Source of the DNA: Carboxylicivirga caseinilyticus
GTDB taxonomy: Bacteria > Bacteroidota > Bacteroidia > Bacteroidales > Marinilabiliaceae
Assembly: GCA_025499705.1 (NCBI GenBank)
Contig: JAFMVE010000038.1
Location: forward strand, 1 to 57,744
Direction of reading: 5' to 3'
DNA: 57,744 nucleotides
In this document: positions 51,001 to 57,744 of the stretch, piece after piece
Layout of the letters: each line of letters begins with the position of its first letter
Numbering within the stretch: position 1 is the stretch's first letter
Notes under the pieces: model-generated
Told to the model about the DNA's origin: nothing
What the model saw: the letters and a program-made list of their open reading frames with translations, nothing else
The model's database searches: none
Program-made: the position numbers and the translations under genes

Positions 51001-54000
51001 TTCTGCAAATACAATAGGTATGATGGTAGGCTGTTCAGTAAAAACATCAAGCATTCTAAAAAAAATAAAGGCAATTTTTTCAACTGCGGGTTGCTCCTCA
51101 TCAAAAGGTAATGACGACATCATTCCGGCCATTTCTTTGAAACTATCAAGTATTGCAACCAAAATAGCTGTTTTGCTTTCAAAATGACGATAAATTGCAG
51201 GTTCTGAAATACCTATTGCTTTAGATAAGTTTTTTATCGTAAAACCCTGAATACCTTTCAAAGCTATGAGTTTTATTGATTCTTCAATTATTTGTATTTG
51301 TCTTTCTGTTTGCATCATATTTCTTATTACGAAACAAAGTTAGTTAATGTTCGCTAACTTATGCTTTTTTTTCAATTAATTTTCATTAAAACCCCATATA
51401 ACACTTACTGTCAGTAATTAAAGAAATTATTTTACCGAAACTTCTTTCTCCAAAGCAAATATCCGCTCAATACAACCATAACGCTTACCAATCCTGATAA
51501 GGGAACTAAGAGGATATAAAAATCACCAAGAAGAAAACGAAAGAAACGTCCCGTATGAATTTCGAGCGATAAGTTCCATAGTGACATTTTAGATTCTTTA
51601 AGAATATTATTAGGCATTTCAGGGAATTTCATTTCATGATATAAAGGAACTGCACCTTTATCGTAGTCTATCATATATTGCTTACCTACCAAATCCGTTA
51701 CTAATCCAGTAACTTTAAAATCACCAATCGGTCTGCCTGTTGTATTGCCTACATGTAATTTCCCCTGCGCATAATTATAAATTTCAGGATGAGCCGGATG
51801 CCATAAAAACAAACCGCTGAACGAACCGATAATGTACGCCCCGTCATTAAATGGCTCAAGCACATTAATTCCCATAACACTTACAGGAGGCTGAATTTTA
51901 AAAGCAATTGGTGCAAGACGGTCTTTATCCATATAGAAGATGCCTTCCGAAGTTGCCAGAAGGAATTCATTTCGTTCACTATCAAATTTTATGTCCCTCA
52001 ATTTATCGTACCAGGGATTAGGCTGGTCGAGATGAGAATATTTTACAGGGCTTACTTTTGAATACGCTATTGCAATAAGTAGCGGAGGTCGCAAGAACAT
52101 ACCTGTAAAAAACAAGACTATCAGGCACACAAATAACCAGGCTCCTGTTTTATTGTGCCATTTTAAAGACCATCGGTTAGTCTTTACAATTGATGTTACT
52201 TTTTTCGACTTCTTCTTTCTTCTCTTTATCCATCCGGGGAAAAAGAAATAAATAATTCCTGTCAGCGATAAGAAAATGGTTATTACCCCCAAAGCATCAA
52301 CAAACAGCTTTCCGGGAATCCCAAAAATTTCACCTGAATGAATCTGCCACATGGTTTCAAAAAGCGAAACTTCATTTTTGTAATCTCGTGGTTGTTTAAG
52401 TTCAATTTTCTCAAATTGGGTATTTATTCCTTCCGACTTACCTTTAAATAAATAGGAACGATTTAATACATAGAGCGTATCGTTGACACATTCAATTGCC
52501 ACAAAGCGTTTAATGTCAACATCCAATTCAAACTTTATCCATTGCTTTTTCTCCTTACTAAAAGCAAACAAACCAAATTGCGTTGCTGTATATAGATTTC
52601 CGTCATTTGATTGATACAGGTCAAAAACCTTACGGTTATCGCTTCCATTTGGGAAACCATAATTGAATGAACTATAATCAGTAAAATTTGAATCGGTAAG
52701 CCATACCCCAATATTACCATATACTAAAATGCTATCGGCATTTAAAATAAGATTGCCTTTAACAGCACTATTATTCCAATTCTGATAACGGAATTCTTTT
52801 GGAAGATTGTTACGTGAAATATCAATACCAGAGAAGAATTCACGATGATTCATAATGATACCTGTAATTGAGAAATATAAAAGCAGGAAGGCTATGATTA
52901 GCCCTGGCCATTTATGTAGTTTCTTATATAGTTTTCCCATAAAGTAAACTGTCTGTGAGTTTGTTTTTATCTAAATAACAATAGCTTAAATGCCTAAAAA
53001 GATAAATATTGTTATTTCTGTTTCTTGAAAATTTCTTAAATTTATCTAATGCAATATTAAAAAACAGAAAAATTGCAAGCTGTAACATATGGTACAGCTT
53101 CTTTGTTCTTGGTAACATATATTTGCATTAGAAGGTTGAGTTTTCATTGTTTTGAAATAATGAATTTGTGGGGAGGATAGTTTTAATGTAAAAACGAATT
53201 TTGAGGCTATGAGCATATTGAAAAAGATTTTACCTCCTGATAAATGGAAGATACCTGTCATTATCGTTTCAGCAATTCTGTTAGGTCTTTTTTTCTTTCT
53301 ATTCTATGTCTCCAATGCATCATCTTACCTGTCCGATGACCCAAAAACCTGCGTAAATTGCCACATCATGGCTCCGCAATATGCTACATGGATGCACAGT
53401 TCTCATCGTGAATGGGCAAACTGTAACGATTGCCATGTACCTCACAATAACGTATTCAATAAATACTATTTCAAAGGGAAAGATGGAATGCGACACGCTT
53501 CTATTTTTACTATGCGTGCTGAACCGCAGGTAATACAAATAAAAGAAGAAGGACATCATGTAGTGCAACAAAATTGTATTCGTTGCCATAGTAACCTTAT
53601 TACGGATGCAAAAATGAATACCATTCATGGCGATTTTCATTCTGACAGAACTGACAGAACTTGTTGGGAATGCCATCGTGAAGTTCCTCATGGCAGGGTG
53701 AACAGCCTTTCGAGTACGCCTAATGCTAAAGTACCGTTACCCGAAAGTCCTGTACCCGATTGGTTAAAGGAAGCATTAAAAGAAACAAAAAAATAACGAA
53801 ACTCTATGAAATCATTCAGCGAACAAATCAAAGAAAAACCTTGGAAAGGCTGGGTTCTTTTCCTCGGAACAATTGTAGTTGTATTCCTTTTAGGATTGTT
53901 AGCATCTAGTGTTGTAGAAAGAAGAAGCGAAGCGGTGTTTGCCTATGCGCCTAAAAACGATTTTTCTCAGTTTGAACCCCGTAACGAAAAATGGGGTGCT

Positions 54001-57000
54001 AACTTTCCTCGTGAGTTTGAATCTTATTATCAAACCTCTGACACCATCTTTAGAAGTAAATACAATGGTTCTGCTACAATTGATGAATTAGAGGAAGACC
54101 CAAGAATGGTAGTTCTTTGGGCAGGATATGGTTTTTCAAAAGAATATAACCAAGGGCGAGGACATTATTATGCAGTAGAAGATGTTCGTAATATTCTTAG
54201 AACTGGAGCACCGAATGATAGTGTAAAAAGCCCTATGCCCAACACATGCTGGACTTGTAAAAGCCCCGATGTTCCAAGAATGATGAATGAAGTTGGAATT
54301 GCAGAGTTCTATAAAGGTTCATGGGAAAAGTGGGGAGCTGAGATTGTGAACCCAATTGGTTGTGCCGATTGTCACGATGTAAATACTATGCAACTACGCA
54401 TTTCTCGCCCTGCATTAATTGAAGCATTTGAAAGACAAGGAAAAGACATAAGCAAAGCCACGCATCAGGAAATGAGAAGCTTGGTTTGTGCACAATGCCA
54501 TGTGGAATACTATTTTAATAAAAAGAAAATTGAAGGAGTTCCATATTTAACCTTCCCTTGGGATAATGGTATGACCGTTGAAGCTGCTGAAGAATACTAT
54601 GACAATATGAATTTTAGTGACTGGACGCATAAACTAAGTAAAGCCCCAATGTTAAAAGCCCAACACCCAGGTTATGAAACTTACTTAACAGGTGTGCATG
54701 CGGAACGTGGTGTATCTTGTGCTGATTGTCACATGCCATATAAAAGCCAAGGAGGTGTGAAATTTACAGACCATCACATTCAAAGTCCTCTTAATAATGT
54801 CGCCAATTCATGTCAAGTTTGTCACCGTGAAGAGGCTCATAAACTCATTGCCGATGTATATTCTCGTCAGGATAAGATTAAAGAAAATGTAAATATTCTA
54901 GAAGATTTATTGGTTAAAGCCCACGTAGAAGCTAAAGCTGCTTGGGACAATGGAGCAAACGAGGAACAAATGCAAGCAATACTTATGGATATTCGACATG
55001 CTCAATGGCGTTGGGATTATTCTGTCGCTGCTCATGGTGCATCATTCCACTCACCTGTTGAAACAGGTCGTATTGTTTCATCGGGTATCAATATTGCACA
55101 AGAAGCAAGAATTAAACTTACTCGTTTATTAGCTGACCTTGGTCATAATAAAGAAGTTGAAATACCTGATATTTCAACCAAAGCGAAAGCCCAGGAATAT
55201 ATTGGTTTAGATATGGCTACACTAAATTCTGACAAAGAAGAATTTTTAGGAACTGTGGTTCCACAATGGCTTGAAGAAGCCAGTCAAAGAGAATCGAAAT
55301 ATTAGAATAAATTACCTTGCAAAATACTAAAGAAAAAAAGAGCTTATGGGTACTTCCCTGGAAGTATCCCGAAAGCTTCTTAATAGCCTTTGCCTTATTT
55401 TTGGCATCATTAGGAATTGAATTTATAACAGGTACTACAGTGCCTAAAATATCTTGGCCAGCCAATCTTGTTTCAATAGCACTATTAGCAAACTTATCGT
55501 TATTGCTATATCTGTTATCAAAAAAAAGAGCGGTTTTCAAATGGTTTTATAGTGTTCCAGCATCAATTGCCGGGGTAACTCTATTTGTTGTACCATCCCT
55601 ATTGTTAGCTTTAATTCCACAAAAATCATCAGATTCTTTATTCTTTCTTTACGATGTTACATCGAGCTGGACATATACAATCGGAGTGGTTTTCTTTTTA
55701 ATCATACTTGGAACAGTAACCATTAAACGCATCACCAAGCTTTCCAAAAAGAATATCGGTTTCTTTCTAAACCATTTCGGTTTATGGCTGTGTATTGCAT
55801 CAGCTCATTTAGGTGCAGGAGACATACAAAAACTGAATATGTATCTTGAAGAAGGCAAAACTACCTGGTATGGAATTGAAAACGGAAATAGAACAGAAGA
55901 ATTAAATTTTGCTATAAAGCTACGAGACTTCTCCATTGAAGAATACCCTGCAAAAATTGCTTTTGTGGAAAGCAGTACAGGAGAAATAATCAACCAAAAC
56001 AACAAACCCTTAATGATAGACCCTCACGAGGGCTTACAATTCAACTATAAGGATTTTGATTTTAAAATTGATAAACTATTAATGAGTTCAGCTCCTGTTA
56101 TGAATAGGTTTGAACCTGTTCTGGGTATGGGGGCAACTCAATCCTTAAAGATTCTAAAATCTTTTAATGAAAAGGTTGATACTATTTGGATTTCAAGTCC
56201 AAGCATTTTGTATCGTCAGGAAATGCATCAGATTGATTCAAGCACAATAATGCTTATGACCAAACCCGAAGCAAAACGTTTCCTGTCTGAAATTACGGTT
56301 TATGAAAAAGCCGGAGCAGTATATGACACCATCATCGAGGTAAATAAACCAATCAAGATTGCCGGATGGAAGATTTATCAGACAAGTTATGATGAAACAA
56401 TGGGACGTTGGTCAACGAAAAGCATTTTGGAACTGGTTAAAGACCCTTGGTTGCCATCGGTATATTTAGGATTCTTCTTACTCATTGCAGGAACTTTCTA
56501 TCTGATATGGACTGGTAAAAGGAAGGAGGACGTGTAATGTGGCATAATTTTGAAATATTCGCAATTATTTCCTTGGTAACATGGATGCTGGCCATTGGCA
56601 CTTCACTTTCAGACAAGATGAGCAAAATGGCCAATTTGACTGCAATTCTTGGAACTTTAAGTCTGGCTGTATTTATTATTTTGCTTTGGACTAATCTTCA
56701 ACGCCCACCATTAAGAACTCTTGGAGAGACTAGACTTTGGTATTCATTCTTCCTGGCAATTTCAGGCTATGTAATATTTAAGCGATGGAAAATCAAGTTA
56801 ATGCTTATGTATTCACTTGGAATGGCAATCCTGTTTTTATTATTGAACTACCTAAATCCTGATATTCACAGTAAAACACTAATGCCAGCATTGCAAAGCA
56901 TTTGGTTTGTACCTCATGTAATAGTGTATATGATTGCTTACGCCTTATTAGGCTTATCTGCACTCTTCGGATTGCTAGGATTATATGCTATTAGAAAAGA

Positions 57001-57744
57001 TAATCTGAAAGAGGATTTTGTACTAAAAACAGATAACATTGTTTATATCGGCTTTGGCTTCCTTACGTTAGGACTTATTTTTGGGGCTTTATGGGCAAAA
57101 GAAGCATGGGGGCATTATTGGACATGGGATCCCAAAGAGACATGGGCATTTCTTACATGGGCTGTTTACTTAATTTATATCCATTTCAGGATAAAAAGTA
57201 ATTTAAGCCACAAAAGCGTTTTTCTGATTTTAATGTTAGCTTTTGTTGTTCTTCTTATTTGTTGGTTTGGCATTAACTACCTTCCGGCAGCACAAAATAG
57301 TGTGCATGTTTATTCGAGTTAAAATAAAAAGTATGGTCAGATTCTCTAAAAACATCTAAATTATTATGCCAACAAATAAAAAAATATAAAAGTTATCAAC
57401 AGTTTTTTTGCTTTATTTTAGTTGTTTTGTTTTTCCTATTGTATGGCAAATTGTATTCCCTTAAAGTTCAAGCAAGCTTCTTTATGTTGCTGTATGTAAG
57501 CTCGTTGCAAGGTTATAACTTTACCTTTTCACGGTTGATTGTATGAGTAGTGGCAGATTGCGTGGTAATTTCCTGTCAAACCGCTACGCAGTTTGAGCGG
57601 GCTACGAACCTTAATATTTACCACTTTGCCTGCCATTACTTATACAAAATGTGTGTGCCTCGCATGGGTAGCGATGCACTTATAGCGTAAGCTATCAAAA
57701 AGACATAAATATGCAAATTTATTTTGATAAGTAGCGAAGCTATA

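Overview
The window looks like a Bacteroidota chromosome (most likely a marine or sediment Bacteroidales/Marinilabiliales-type organism; lineage is my inference). Signs are low G+C, a type IX secretion C-terminal sorting domain, TAnnTTTG-type -7 boxes, an IntDOT-like tyrosine recombinase, DUF4248, and a respiratory nitrite-ammonification (nrfHA) locus with ResB/CcsA. It has three parts.

(1) 1-2.5 kb, accessory left flank. It starts in the last 90 nt of a group II intron (domains V and VI fold clearly). It then has a two-TM protein of unknown role, a long imperfect palindrome of integron-attC-like architecture, and a secreted T9SS protein.

(2) About 2.5-35.7 kb, an integrated virus-like element of about 33 kb, transcribed almost entirely rightward. 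It opens with a tyrosine integrase, an excisionase-type HTH protein, DUF4406, a P22-type antirepressor domain protein and a large primase-helicase. An iteron-rich probable origin follows, then an Rpn-type nuclease moron, a folded leader RNA, DUF4248 and a J-domain protein. A virion block (13.2-24.4 kb) holds a LEA2-like plus transglutaminase-like protein, an Arg-rich beta protein followed by a strong terminator, three more small proteins that could be capsid proteins, a coiled-coil protein, an annexin-like membrane protein, a membrane-anchored muralytic protein and a spike with nine 49-residue repeats. Next come two DNA methyltransferases, a strawberry-notch-type helicase, a zincin polyvalent protein and a histone-like Lys/Ala/Pro protein. 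The block ends with a RadA-like ATPase, a coiled-coil membrane protein, a holin and a GH108 endolysin. I see no large terminase, portal, HK97 capsid, tape measure or tail tube, so a tailless virus of an undescribed kind is the best reading. The most striking signal is a 14-residue tag (consensus K-[LI]-[RK]-A-K-A-I-x-I-[KR]-Q-K-Q-x) in four consecutive, otherwise unrelated large proteins. I propose it is a virion-packaging or sorting signal for proteins delivered with the DNA.

(3) About 35.7-57.7 kb, host chromosome for nitrosative stress and nitrite respiration. Two DUF438/hemerythrin/PAS proteins, DUF1858/DUF2249, a cupin and the hybrid cluster protein Hcp surround a divergent Crp/Fnr regulator. 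That regulator's frame is broken or recoded at an A7 run. A perfect TGTAACATATGTTACA palindrome lies between hcp and the regulator, and a near-identical one sits at about -42 of the nrfHA promoter, suggesting one HcpR-like regulon. Between them is a minus-strand envelope operon (TetR, cupin, MMPL/RND transporter, LolA-like protein, DUF2798, DUF1302, DUF2147, phosphoesterase, two outer-membrane barrels, second TetR). A shared 16-bp TetR-type operator lies before tetR and before the MMPL gene. A PepSY protein, nrfH, nrfA, resB and ccsA complete the region, and the window closes with another long imperfect palindrome.
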